Origin: Costus lasius
Lineage: Eukaryota; Streptophyta; Magnoliopsida; Zingiberales; Costaceae
Length of the DNA stretch: 64,000 bases
Reading direction: 5' to 3'
NCBI GenBank assembly: GCA_027563935.2
Contig: CM050447.1
Coordinates: forward strand, 17,066,001 to 17,130,000
How positions within the stretch are numbered: the stretch's first letter is position 1; each line of letters starts with the position of its first letter. Below, one piece after another: positions 26,801 to 37,438 of the stretch. The notes beneath the pieces were generated by a model. It was not told where the DNA came from. It did not search any database and was given only the letters and a program-made list of their open reading frames with translations. Both the position numbers and the translations under genes were made by a program.

Positions 26801-29800
26801 AGGCTGCAGGAAAGGTCGGCGGACCTCTTCTATAGAGCCAGAAGGAGAGCTGCGAGCCAGCGGATCGACTCTAGCTTCATCTGAGAGATCCGCGAAGGGA
26901 ATCGAGAGAGGAGATTCCTTCGAGAGAGAGAGAGGAAGGGTGAGGCGTCGAGAGGTCTGTAAGTCGGCGGAAAGTCACCGCCGACGTGAGAGGACGAGAG
27001 GTGAGGGGTTTTTGTAGTTCGGATTTTTGGAGAAATCGAGCGAAGCTTTTCCCCTGTTTTCCTCTATTCCGGCGAGATCTTCTCCTCTGTTCCTGTTCCG
27101 GTGTTTCGGCGTCGATTCCTCCTCTCCGGCACCGACGACGACTTCTGGGTCGGCGGCGAGTGTTTGAGGACGAGGGGTGTTCTCTCCTCGTCTGCGCGTC
27201 CGGGTCTTCCGGCGACTTTGGGCGACAAACAACAGGTGAGTGTCGAGCAAAGGTGTCGTGGGAGAGACGAAGCTCGGGCGTTCGACTCGAGGCGCGAGTC
27301 AACGCGCCGAGACAGTCAATGGAGGAAATCGATTTCGAACGCGAAATCGATTTGGGGCGAAATCTGGACGCTGACGTCGGGCTAACGTCAGCACACGTAA
27401 TTCGCAATAGGCGGTGAGAATTCGAGTGGCGTGGGTCAACGATTTTGACCAGAGTAGGTAAATTGATTTAGAGTTTCGATTCTTTCTGGATTTACCGTCC
27501 GCTTTGTAATTTGGGGATAAATATTATTCGGAAAAATTAGGATTTTCTATTTGGGTCGAAATTTTGAGTCGGAAACCCTAGGCAGTTCACGCTCTGGTGT
27601 TCCGTCGGACAACCCTAAGACAGCGGTTAAGCACCAGTTTAGGATTGATCCGACCGGGTTGTGACACCTAGTATACCAGTGTGTATTGATATGGTCCAAG
27701 CTTAGTTTATTGGTACATACTAGTATTTCACACCATATATTAGATTACAATAATTTAAAATACATATAATTACAACAAATATGGTTATAAATACGACAAC
27801 CAATTATCAAATTTATGAGTGCTAAAATAGAAAGATTGATAATGTTACTAGTGTAATCATAATAGTATTTTGTTACATTAAAATCTGCTAATACTCCATG
27901 AACTAAAGTCGTTATACTTTTAAGTCATAAGTTGTTGCTAAGTACACTAAAGTATTTGTGGTGAGAGAGTCAATAGAGACAAGCAACTTGTCAATATTGC
28001 AAGAGTCAAACGCATTGAAGTTAGAGAGGAAGAGTTATGATCCTATCATACTTCGATTGTGCCCTGAAAAAAATGGAACTAAAAAGGGAAGATGCATGAA
28101 AGAGATTAGTGGTTCTTCAAGAGTTTCAACGAGGTTATAAGGTTAAGGAAATAGGAGTAGAGTGTGTCGAGGTCACAACAATTGTTTGTAATGTGCAATA
28201 GTGTTGATAGCACTAGGGTGGACGCAGATGATATTTGGAGAATGCCATAGTGATAGTGTTGATGAAGAGGAAATTTCTTGTTTGCGAGAGAGGAGATGAT
28301 AATTCATCATAAGAAAAAGAGAGAGAAGTTGATTTTTAGTGCTAACAAGATGACATGAGAGCAATTCCTTAGAGTCAAAACCTTATTTTCTATTAATTGG
28401 ACAAAAAATCAATATATTATATTGCTTATAGTATGGTTACTCGTGCCTCATACACAAAGGCTAGATTGCAATGAAATAGAAATTTATTATATCAAAATAC
28501 ATAATATTGTATTATAAATAGTGAAAAGCATGAGAGCTAATTAGGAATTACAAGGATATTGTAATAATAACAAATTTTAACAATGCTAGTGGTGTTGCAA
28601 TAATGGTGTATTCCCAAAATCAACTAACCATACTTTAACTTTATATCTTCTAAGAGATCTCATGTGTTTAAGAACATTATCACAATGGAAAACTAAATTT
28701 TGATCTTTTTCTTTAACGGAATAAACAAGGTCCCTATATATTTGAATTGACCAAACCTTAAACAATGCAAACAATAAAAACCCGTACTAGGTGAAAAAGA
28801 AACATGATGATGCTCAATGCTCATAATACTTGAAAACCTCGTATTAGACTTGACTATTAGACTTAGAAATCTGAATAACCTAAGCAATAGAAACATTGAT
28901 AAGGTGAAATAGATGTAGTGGAAGTAGCAAACAAAAGTAGAGGAGATCTATCCTACCAATATTATATTAACAACTTGATCACCAAATCATCTTTGTTTGG
29001 AGATCCCAAAAGAACAAGGTGTAGAAAAAAGGTTACATAACAATTGAGTGATTGAGTTAAAGCTTGCACAGTGTTCCAGAACCGAACTGTCGCCCTCCAA
29101 TTTGGAGGGTTTATTCACGTCAGACCAGTTCAGGGAGAGGAGAGAGAGAGATGGGTATTAGGGCTGAGAAGGGGGAATCAGGGGAAATATATTTTGCTGT
29201 ATTTTTCTCCTTGTAGCTGTGGACATGTCTCGCCGGAGGTCCGGATGTGGATTTAGCTATTAAATAGTTCTAACACATAGAGAGCAAGATTATACGAAAT
29301 TTAGGACATATAGAACATTTGATTAGTATAAGGATACACAAATTATTCACTAGGGCTCATTGGATGTATTTTTGGCCAAAATAGACATTTTTTATCAATG
29401 AAACACTGAGATATTTTTACTTGTTTACGGAGACCCATGAATCACTAGAGCTCATGGAAGGTGAGGATGAATGTGGAATATGTCAACCTTACACCTCGAT
29501 ACAAATATTTAAATCATAGATTTACTACACCAATAAAGCAAACAAACTAGCACATTGTTTGATGCTCAAACGAAAGGGCACTTTTTTTTTTCGAGTATCC
29601 ATGTGATGACACTAGTGCAGATGTGTTCACCCTTATTACTAAGATAAGTTCACTAAAGTAACCAACAAACTTTTCCTACTTCAATTTTGTTAATTATGAC
29701 TTCACTTATTTCAATTATGCAAATTAGTCTTTTACCCTAGTCACAACAGCCTTTTTTCTAGACCATTTTTATTCTGTTACTGTTCCCAATTCTAAGGATG

Positions 29801-32800
29801 TTCACATAGGCATCCATTGGTACAATTTCCATTTAATTTAAGATTCGAGTGTCAAATGATGGATTTGTCATCATGGTGAGAGAGAATATAATGTGCTCAT
29901 TTGAACCAAAGCCAAGAAAATCCATGGCTAAGATAAAGGTTTGCTGAGAAAAGTGTTTTCCTAATGATCTAAGTAGGAGATTTGAGAATGAGATACATAA
30001 GGTCAAATAGTTGGAACATTTATTCATCATATCATGTGATTGATTAGGATATTGGTTAAAGAAAGAATTGTATAACATGATAAGCATGATTTGAAAGATT
30101 TTTCTAATTTGACCTTACCAAATCTTCATATAGGTAAGGAACTCGATTTGATTGTCTTAGTCAAAAAATGTTGACTAGATGAAAAAGAAACTGTGTTGGA
30201 CTCATAATATGTCAAATTGGACCTAAGAGCTAGCTTGAATTGTATTTGGAGCTTTTTGTTCATGAGGGATAGCCTTACGAGATATCAGGCAATTAGAAGA
30301 GTTTGAGCTTGAATTGTATTTGCAAGGTGGCATGTGATGTACGCTGCCCTGAAATATTCAAGTTCAACTAAATTAAATTGGCATCAGGAAGTGTTTGAAA
30401 ATTTGGGGTAGCATATTTTAAGTCTCAAATTGCCTTTGCTAATAGGCCTACAACTCTGTCTCATTTCTTTATTGCACCATCCCATTTTTGGAGTTGTGTG
30501 CACATTTAAAAAACTTAAATAGTGGGCAAACAAATAATCCATTCCAATTATTAAGTATGGTGGAGTGTGATTTCTGTGAAGCATAAGAAAATAGTTGCTT
30601 CTATAAAAATATAGATGACATCTTTTTTATGCTCTTTTTCACCTTCAAGGTGAAAAATAAAGAGCGGATTAATTGGAAGGGGTTGCCTGGAGGCATGTAA
30701 CTCCTCTCTTACCTTCCATTCTAATGTTAATTCGTTGGGACTCAAGTTCATATGTTGTATATGACTACTAAGGACTTACGTGGGCCATAGTTAATATCTA
30801 ACCTTGTCATATGATGAAATAATATAGATGCATATGATGTCTCTTAGTTATTTACTTGTATCCTTGATTCCTACTGCACATCAAAATCCACAAATTTGGT
30901 TGGGTTAAGAATTTTGTATTCAATAATTTGAATTTTGTTATGAATAAACTATCCTTCCCACTATAAATTTTCTTCCACAAAACCACAACTATATATAATA
31001 TTACTTTAACTGTTAAGATTTGGAGAAAATACCTAAGCAGATGGGGCACTGCACCTCTTTGCGTATGTCTGCTAATCTCACAAAAATAAATCTGTATGGA
31101 GTAAAACCAAGGAAAAAATTTATATACCATATAAGCATGAATTGAGATGCTAATAAAGCATATCAACGTCCAAAGCAATAGACTGATAAATATAATTTAC
31201 AGACATACTTTTTGTAGGAAGTACATAATTCCAAAAGGAGTTTGAAGGATGAGGATTTAAAAATAATTTGCATCTGGATTACATTAAGGAAAAATTATAA
31301 ACTGATTTAGTATGTACAATGCGGAGTCGAACAATGGAGTAGTCAGTCACATAGGTCTAGCATACGCAAGAGAATGCTGGGTGTTCAGTACCCAATGTAC
31401 ATTAAAGTTTGAGCATGCAAATTGCATTCATCTACTTAAAAAGAAAGGTAAATATATGTTATTTGAAGTGCATTGACTGACTCCTAAGTCCTAACCATGC
31501 AGTAAATTTATGCAGGTCATCTCGATAAGAATCCTGCAGTAAACAACTAAACGAAATACACTTGCACTATTCCCCAAGAAACATGAGAAATAGCTTAAGT
31601 ACTTGGCAAATATATAAAAAGACAATGACAATCCCACATAGTTAATTCATCTTTTTCAGACTACCTGCGTAGTCTGCCAAGCCCAGCATGCTTATATGTC
31701 AATTGAACTTTAGTTTGCATGACTAATCTACATAAATCTTTGACCAAAATAATATTAAGGGCAACTATCATTTTCACTCGTAAAGTTGGTCCAAATAACA
31801 ACTTGGGCCTAAAAATTCAAAATATCTCAATTTAGTTTATCATTTTAAGGTTAAAGATTCAATTTGACTAAAATATCCCCTACCTTAAAAACCTACTATA
31901 AGTTCCAAAATGAGTAGAGAATGAGCTTTGCAGATAGACCCTTAGTTGTGCAACAATGAACAGTTAAAAATATCCAAGATAATGGGATCATCATACAAAC
32001 TGTTTTTTATTTCCGTGTTTTTTATAGCGGCTGAAGTGAGTCATTCAGGTACCAATTGGCCGATCTTAAGCCATATTTGAAATCATCAGCTACGTTAATT
32101 ACATCGAGTTGTTGTGTCCTCTCGTTTTCTTATGCCCCTTTGTTGACTTAATTACTCAAATTTGGTGCATTTAAAATATATTTGAGCTTCTTGTGAAAGT
32201 CCCTTGAGAGCAAGTTGGGGGCAAAGCAGTGTGCTTAAATCAAGCTTATTTTCTAGACGAGATGTCTGGTCTGGCTGCCTATCTAGAAAACCAATAGGAT
32301 ACCAAGTCTTAGTAAGTGGCTCTATGGAAGGCCTACTTCACCTAATTTTCTAATCAGGTAATTTTTTGGTCTATTCTATGTTTAGTCATTTCAAGCCCTA
32401 GGTTTTTGACCAGCCACTTATTAAGTAAACAGAAAATTGCCTCGATAATCTATTCACGGTGAATAAATTACATCCCAAACCCAAATGAGAGACTTTTTTT
32501 GGATTTTTGGATTGTTGAATATTTGGATTTTGAGTATTCTTCTTATAAAACCCTGGATTAAGGTGATATCTTTTAGGACATTCTTCGCCAAACACAACTG
32601 ATTGTGAGTACTCCGTTCTCTCTTAAGCCTACATCTTTTGTGTATACAACTCTGCCAAACTCCCAAATCCAGACTCCAGTTGCCAAAAACTAGATGAATA
32701 CCCACCATCGGACCACTATTATCAAGTACAAATAAATAACAACTTTCTACGATCACAACCAGAGAAGAAATACGATGGAACGATCAATAGTCAGATTTGC

Positions 32801-33284
32801 AAACACAGGTGAAATAATTACTAGGGCAAAATTCACGAAATCAGTTTTGTCCAAACAAGTGATTCAACAGTAGGAAAGGCAGCATCGTAGCTCATCCAAA
32901 TCATACTTAAGAAGCGGGGAAATCGAAAACTGAAGAGAAGGGGAGAGGGTGGCATACTCTGTATAAGGAGCTTCGTCCTCGGACTCGCCAGCACCACCTC
33001 CTTCGCAACCTGCGCAGCGAAAAAAAGTCGGCGCCGAAGCCCGATGCTTAAATCAATTGAGCATTCAAGTGTGGTTGGAAAGGGAGAGACGGCATCTTCA
33101 CCCTACCATCCTGTTCTTGCGGTGGTGTCCTGGGTGGCTTCTCCTCTCCTTCAGCTATCGGAAGCGCCTCCTCATCTTCGTGTTCTTGCATCTCCAAAGT
33201 AGGGGAAGATGGATCGTCTGAATCACCAGGCTGGTCGTCGGAGAGCGATTGAGGAGGTGGAGGCGGTCGCTTTTGGGCAGGCAT
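17423..33284 (-). CDS. RING1: RING1-type PRC1 E3 ubiquitin ligase, nine exons, ~472 aa
   Basis: Plant RING1 proteins are nuclear Polycomb PRC1 subunits that mono-ubiquitinate histone H2A. Exons on the minus strand: 33284-33107, 33009-32958, 31091-31033, 19126-19045, 18905-18785, 18661-18620, 18507-17974, 17879-17772 and 17665-17423. All phases match. The N-terminus is acidic and Pro-rich ([12 protein letters not shown]). The C3HC4 RING finger covers about residues 92-131, with CPIC (92-95), MECLHRFC (106-113) and CPAC (128-131); it is followed by the plant RING1 signature [21 protein letters not shown] basic linker ([20 protein letters not shown]) and [15 protein letters not shown] come next, then a C-terminal RAWUL domain (from about residue 357, [20 protein letters not shown]). 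CRACID replaces the usual CRECID, but all zinc ligands are present. Intron 3 splits the RING domain after CPICL and is about 11.9 kb. Whether it is the RING1A or RING1B form cannot be settled from sequence alone. Confidence 0.93.
20829..20872. repeat. (TA)n microsatellite
   Basis: An uninterrupted run of about 20 TA units lies in RING1 intron 3. It is likely polymorphic in length. Confidence 0.95.
21780..22235. repeat. dispersed repeat copy with ACCGG/TATCGG ends, in RING1 intron 3
   Basis: It begins near TTGGTTCGGCACCGGGATAG, has an internal GAAGAAGAGAAGGAAGAAGA tract (about 21870-21890), and ends near GGTATCGGTCCGAGCC then TTTTAAACCTTGGTATG (to about 22231). This is the same arrangement as the blocks at 12430-13285 and 61045-61340. 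It also carries an internal near-duplicate CCCTCAAGCTTCCTACGAGC / CCCTCGAGCTCGTTGGGAGC about 110 bp apart. Confidence 0.45.
22460..22990 (+). repeat. three diverged tandem units in RING1 intron 3
   Basis: Three copies of a short block (about 22480-22540, 22645-22700 and 22920-22985) follow one pattern: TTTTC/TTTCC, then GGATATGTGGATG / GACATGTGGGATGG / GATATATGGGATAG, then AG.GG.GCAGG or AGGGGTGGGGC, then a T-rich stretch. AT-rich spacers that are themselves alike ('tgatattat...ttcaa/ttaattt') separate them. No protein is encoded. Confidence 0.55.
23218..24633 (+). repeat. 5' LTR of the gag-only element (1416 bp)
   Basis: It starts TGTTAGGCCTAG and ends GGTGTGACA. A 9-bp inverted repeat GTGGTCAAC / GTTGACCAC lies at 23332-23352. 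A TATAAA box is at 23815-23820. The 3' part carries GACGTC motifs and AAACCCTAG near the end. Open frames across it (for example 23305-23772 on -) have LTR composition and no protein features. Confidence 0.9.
24636..24647 (+). other. primer binding site (tRNA-iMet)
   Basis: TGGTATCAGAGC, 2 bp after the 5' LTR, is the standard complement of the initiator methionine tRNA 3' end used by plant LTR retrotransposons. Confidence 0.92.
24665..26098 (+). pseudogene. retrotransposon gag (two in-frame stops)
   Basis: From ATG 24665 ([17 protein letters not shown]) one frame runs to TAG at 26096-26098, broken by TAA at 24808-24810 and TGA at 25109-25111. The middle is a retrotransposon gag domain: [48 protein letters not shown] and [17 protein letters not shown]. 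Near the end comes a nucleic-acid zinc knuckle [16 protein letters not shown]; the first cysteine of the CX2CX4HX4C pattern is replaced by Tyr, so the knuckle is damaged. The protein ends where protease would begin. A coiled-coil-like Gln/Leu-rich stretch ([20 protein letters not shown]) precedes the core. It is the remains of a Ty3/gypsy gag, judged from the conserved WW and GPHR blocks. Confidence 0.88.
26205..26253 (+). other. conserved hairpin and polypurine tract
   Basis: GGACATC-GAGGGC-GATGTCC forms a 7-bp stem at 26215-26234. It is followed by the purine tract GGGCGGGGGAG just before the 3' LTR. The same layout occurs before the 3' LTR at 53482. Confidence 0.75.
26254..27666 (+). repeat. 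3' LTR of the gag-only element (1413 bp)
   Basis: It starts TGTTAGGCCTGG and ends TTGTGACA. It matches the 5' LTR along its whole length. The TATAAA of the 5' copy reads CTATAGAG here (about 26829-26836), and there are indels such as an extra AAATCGATTTGGGGCG near 27345. Confidence 0.9.
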
Positions 33285-34783
33285 TTTGGCGAGGAGGCAA
33301 GCTTAGGAGACTATAAAATACGCATTGTAAAGGTTCATTTTAGTCCTTACATTTTAACCTTTTCTCCACTGCCCCTAAACTATTTACAAAATTTATTTGC
33401 CCAACAAAGTTTTGAATTCAATTTGGATTTATAAATTAATAAGTTTATTGATGGAATCAATTGTCCATTAATTTTATCATTTCAAAACCCTTCGGATACC
33501 CGCAAACTATATAATTATTTTATATTTAGTTATAATATGACAGCAAAACACATTTCTTATTAAGGAAAATAATGAATTACATATTACTTTTTATTCATAA
33601 TTTATTGTATAAATTTTATAAAATCAATAAAATATATTTTATTTTTTTTGAGATACCAAAATTTTCAATGGAATTATTTTATTATGCGGCGCAGAATATG
33701 ATCATTTAAAGCCTGTACAATCTCATGTAATTGATGCATAAATAATCCAGACTTGTCGTCTCGAGGAAAGAGATTCATATCGCTACACTGCCCTATTTAA
33801 TTAAAGAAAAAAGAGGCAGACAACGAGTTAAGTTACGATGTCCGACTGCCCTATGCCCCTATTTAATTTGCGACGTAGAATAAACAAACACAAAAGAGGC
33901 GCAGTACGTGCCATACACACCGACCCGATCTCGCACCGCCAGATCAAATGACGGCACATGGAATCGACACCCTCACTCTCCCGTAACGGACCCGACACCA
34001 ACTGGCGTTTCGGACTTGGTCCTCTCGTCCCACTCGTCACCGTCCAATCCAACCCGTCCGTTGTGTTGCCGCTACATCGCTTTCGTCCGCTGCCGCTACG
34101 CAACTTCATGAAATTTATTCCGTCCACTGGCTACGCGGCACCTATGCAGAGGCACGTTCGGCTGAGCCGCCGGTGGGTCCCACTCGAGAGAGGACCTGGA
34201 CCTCAATGGTTAGGCCTCTCCAGCGCTGACCCACAGCCGACCGGTTTGCGGCGGTCCGCGGCGCCCTCCGCCTCCGTGATCCGGGTTACTTGCCGCGCGA
34301 CCGGCCAATGCCGACACTGGGAAGGTCCCACCACAATCTTAAGAACACTCTGGAAACCTTACGCGCATCTCGAACGTGGTGTGATCCAAGGGGAAGAGTA
34401 GTAGAGTATGCAGGCGGGTACCTCGCTGCAGGCCTTCATATTGTCACTCTCAGCTTTCTATCTGAAGAACAGGGAAGCCGCCGCGAAACTCGTGGCGACA
34501 TATGCACGTGCCACGTACGCCGCAGAAGAGAACCTTTTTCAAGCGATGGGCAGAGCCCGCGACACGGAAACCGGGTACATCAAACGGGCCCGGTAGGTAC
34601 GATCTAGAGGGGGACCAGTGGGTTTGAAATCTGAGTGTGGCGAGAGCTAATTAGCGGCACGCTCCGGCTTTAGGGCGGCGAGGAAACATAGTCAAAGCGC
34701 TCGTTGACTGAAGCCTAATCTCTACTTTTAAATGTTTAATCCCTTTTAATGGCTAATGCTGTGCCGTTCAGACCCTCTCGTGC
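33285..34783. other. intergenic DNA between diverging RING1 and ERF genes
   Basis: The RING1 leader and promoter occupy the left side, ERF the right. 33300-33800 is AT-rich. From about 33900 the DNA is GC-rich, with motifs such as CACGTG at 34505-34510 and several GGTCCCAC/GACCC boxes. Open frames at 33958-34401 and 34290-34607 have no family features and overlap each other, so I read the stretch as regulatory DNA. Confidence 0.5.
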
Positions 34784-34791
34784 TATAAATA
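34784..34791 (+). promoter_or_regulatory. TATA box of the ERF gene
   Basis: TATAAATA lies 84-91 bp before the ERF start codon, a normal distance for a short plant 5' leader. A GA-rich leader (GAGAGAGAGACAAGGAGAG) follows. Confidence 0.75.
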
Positions 34792-34874
34792 CAAAGGCCG
34801 GCATAGTCAGTAAAAATGAGAACCAAGGGCAAGCGTGAGGTAGAGAGAGAGACAAGGAGAGCGATTTCAGAAAC

Positions 34875-35573
34875 ATGGCACCAAGAGGAAATCTCACCAA
34901 CGAGGACAGCGGAGAAGAGAAGGAGATGCGTTTCCGTGGGGTGAGGAAGCGGCCGTGGGGACGGTACGCGGCGGAGATCCGCGACCCCGGCAAAAAAAGC
35001 CGGGTGTGGCTCGGGACCTTTGACACGGCGGTGGAGGCCGCCAAGGCGTACGATGTCGCCGCCCGCCAGTTCCGTGGGCCCAAAGCGAAGACCAACTTCC
35101 CCTACCCGGACTCCTGCAACAGCCCCAGTCACGGCGCCGCCGCGAGCAGCCAAAGCAGCACTGTGGAGTCTACCGGAAACGCGGTAGCGTCGGCGGCGTT
35201 GCCGCCCCTCGCCATACCGCTTCCTCCCTCCCTCGATGTCGGTCTCCTCTACCGTGGCGGTGTAGGCGGCACCGGCCGTTTCCCCTTCCATCCTTACCCG
35301 CCCTCCGTCCCAGGTGCTCACCCTCTCTTCTTCTTCGACTCGAAATCGATGGCCTCCACGACTGCAATGGCTGCGAACAACCGCCACATGTCACTCTGCC
35401 CGCCCATGATCGTTGCCTGCTTTCAGCCGCCGGCCATTGTCGGATCCCAGAGCGATTCTGACTCATCCTCCTTTGTAGATCTCCATCTGGACACCCGATC
35501 TTCTCCGACGCCGCGCAAATATTCGCCTCTGGATCTAGATCTCAACCTCCTCCCACCGGAAGCGGCTGCCTGA
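34875..35573 (+). CDS. ERF transcription factor with C-terminal EAR repression motif, 232 aa
   Basis: A nuclear ethylene-response-factor family protein that binds GCC-box DNA. A single intronless frame begins at ATG 34875 (AACATGGCA, good context). The AP2 domain covers about residues 18-76: [20 protein letters not shown], then the YRG/RAYD core [19 protein letters not shown] and [11 protein letters not shown]. The linker is Ala/Pro/Ser-rich. The C-terminus ends in [11 protein letters not shown], an EAR motif that recruits co-repressors, so the protein should repress transcription (group VIII, the ERF3/ERF4/ERF10-like class). The gene is strongly GC-rich, typical of intronless monocot genes, and has a clear TATA box. 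It lies divergent from RING1 and converges with the gene at 37439-38467. Confidence 0.95.
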   Translation: MAPRGNLTNEDSGEEKEMRFRGVRKRPWGRYAAEIRDPGKKSRVWLGTFDTAVEAAKAYDVAARQFRGPKAKTNFPYPDSCNSPSHGAAASSQSSTVESTGNAVASAALPPLAIPLPPSLDVGLLYRGGVGGTGRFPFHPYPPSVPGAHPLFFFDSKSMASTTAMAANNRHMSLCPPMIVACFQPPAIVGSQSDSDSSSFVDLHLDTRSSPTPRKYSPLDLDLNLLPPEAAA

Positions 35574-37438
35574 TGTAAAACCTCTTGACCGGCCGAACGG
35601 CGCGTCTTGACAAATCACCGCCTGTTTTTTTTGGTGTTTTTTTTTTTCCGCTCCAGCCAGCGATGTCAAGAAAAACTGAAAAAAGACATTGTAAATATTA
35701 TTAGAAATTTCTTTTTTTTTTCTTTCCCTCGCTTTTTCTCCACCGAGAAGGAAAAGTTGTAGCTGTCGACGTGTGAGATCTGATGAGGCGTCATGTCAAT
35801 GAACTTATCCTTTTTTTCACAATATATTATTAATTTATTTTCACGAAAGTATTTGTGCATCAGCATTCGCCGGCAGGTCTCTGTCTTCTTTTGTTCCACT
35901 CGCTGCCTTTTTTTTTACCCGACTTTCGCTTTAAAATACTCGCTGAAAATCTGACCGTCCGGTTCAATTGCGGTGCGCGAATCACGAGCTACGTTGTGGG
36001 TGCGCGGAAGCCTTTATGACGTTGTGCGGAGCGCGGGTAAGCGTGTTGACGCCGACTACCTCGAGATCCGCAAACGAGGTGGGGACACGTGTTCACCAAT
36101 GCCGCACCTTGGCTGCAAATCGATGCCGCCTAGGCCCCACGCCTTCTATCGTACGCAGCCGGAGCGGTGGGGTTAACGGTGGTAACCTTGACGGTGGGAA
36201 ACGGCGTTGTCGTCAAAGACGTACGCGCTTAAGAATATTCTTGTGAAGTTTCGCGCACGTGAAGAGAGGCCGGCGCAGCAGATGGGGTGTGTGATGGGAA
36301 GCTGTGGCGGAAGCCTTATTGCACCTCGGCCCCACCTACGCTACGCCCTCGAGTGGCGGCCGTCTTGCAGATCCATGAAGAAGATTTCGCCTTGCTTGTT
36401 TTTTAAAAGCTATGCAAATATTTGCAAGACCACTCCTCACCTGATGGTTCGGTCACCCACACTTCCAACCGGATTCGTGGCAGCCATCTTTTACCCGAAC
36501 GGACACGTGGTAGTAAACCAGCTCAGAACCGGCGCCGGTTTTAAGAACCATAAATGCTGCAGCACGGGAGAGGTTGTGGTGCGGTGCGGAGCGGTGCGCG
36601 CACGTGTGGGCCCGGATGAAGTGGGAATGCGGCAACCGCAAAGTGGTTGCGTTCGTGGGCAGGGATCCGGTGCGACGGTTGGCACAGCATCCTGGTGATC
36701 TAGTGCGTGGACTATCGCGTTAGCCGACTTTAGTTGGTTTTTGGCAATCAGAAAGTGACACGTCGGTTTAGTAGTTACTGTACGTCGCCGGACAGGATAA
36801 CTGGGAGCATGTGGTGTCGGGCGGCGGGACCCGCACGTGGGATACGGCCCCCGCTTGCCGCCATGTTCCGCTTGGTTGTCTACCTGCCTGCGGCCTGCCT
36901 GTACTTAAATTCGTGCCAAGGACACCCCGTGGTCCCACGCAACGCTCTGCGCTCTTTACGGACTTGCGTCGCTCACCCGTGCGACTTTAGCCAGTTGACC
37001 TTTCTGTCATCTCATTGGATGCATTCGCGGGCCCCGTTAAAGAGAACCAGCAAGTCATTAGCTGTCTAATTATTCTAGTAATTATTTTTATTATTATCAG
37101 TAAGATAAACTACTGAAACAATACATAGAATTTACATTGAGCTATATATATATATATATATATATATTATTCAGGTAGATAAACTTCAATTACCATACAT
37201 GAATTTTTACGTCATATGTTGTAGCGACTATGATATCTAGAATTACCATCAATAACATAGCTCAATTATTTGATGTGGCACTTTTTGTTACGATAGCGAA
37301 TCTAGATCTAAAATATATAGGATTAAAAATATTTTTATATTAATAAAAACAATATATTTTTTAAATTTCACCAAGAACAAGTATACATCCGGAGCTGCAC
37401 GCTCGGTGACACTGAGTTTTGCTCCGAAGAGATTATTA
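35574..37438. promoter_or_regulatory. GC-rich convergent intergenic region with five CACGTG G-boxes
   Basis: The first 350 bp are the AT/T-rich 3' flank of the ERF gene. From about 35930 to 37070 the sequence is GC-rich and contains perfect CACGTG motifs at 36086-36091, 36256-36261, 36504-36509, 36601-36606 and 36834-36839. Short frames (35968-36246, 36207-36698, 36734-37069) overlap on both strands and show no domains. G-boxes bind bZIP and bHLH factors; here they sit at the 3' side of both flanking genes, so what they control is unclear. A (TA)n run lies at 37146-37167. Confidence 0.45.

Larger units (their letters stand above)
23218..27666 (+). mobile_element. Ty3/gypsy-like LTR retrotransposon, deleted (gag only), inside RING1 intron 3
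   Basis: The two LTRs (23218-24633 and 26254-27666) start with TGTTAGGCCT and end with GTGACA. They bound a 1620-bp internal region. A perfect 5-bp target duplication CCTAG flanks the element (23213-23217 and 27667-27671). A tRNA-iMet primer site follows the left LTR and a purine tract precedes the right one. Only a gag-like frame remains; protease, reverse transcriptase, RNase H and integrase are absent, so the copy cannot move on its own. Orientation is opposite to the host RING1 gene. The LTRs differ by many substitutions and several indels, so it is clearly older than the element at 51663-54719. Confidence 0.93.
19127..31032 (-). other. giant intron 3 of the RING1 gene (~11.9 kb)
   Basis: The donor follows TGCTTAG at 31033 and the acceptor precedes 19126; phase is kept across it. 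Besides the LTR element and the repeats listed separately, the intron holds AT-rich DNA with no recognisable genes. Open frames at 27958-28140, 28586-28896, 29833-30087 and 30384-30751 show no family features. The stretch 19200-20300 and the stretch 27672-31032 were read and nothing further was recognised. Confidence 0.85.

Noticed and set aside
36207..36698. 163-codon open frame in the GC-rich convergent region
   Set aside because: Competing frames on both strands, no domain, uneven composition.
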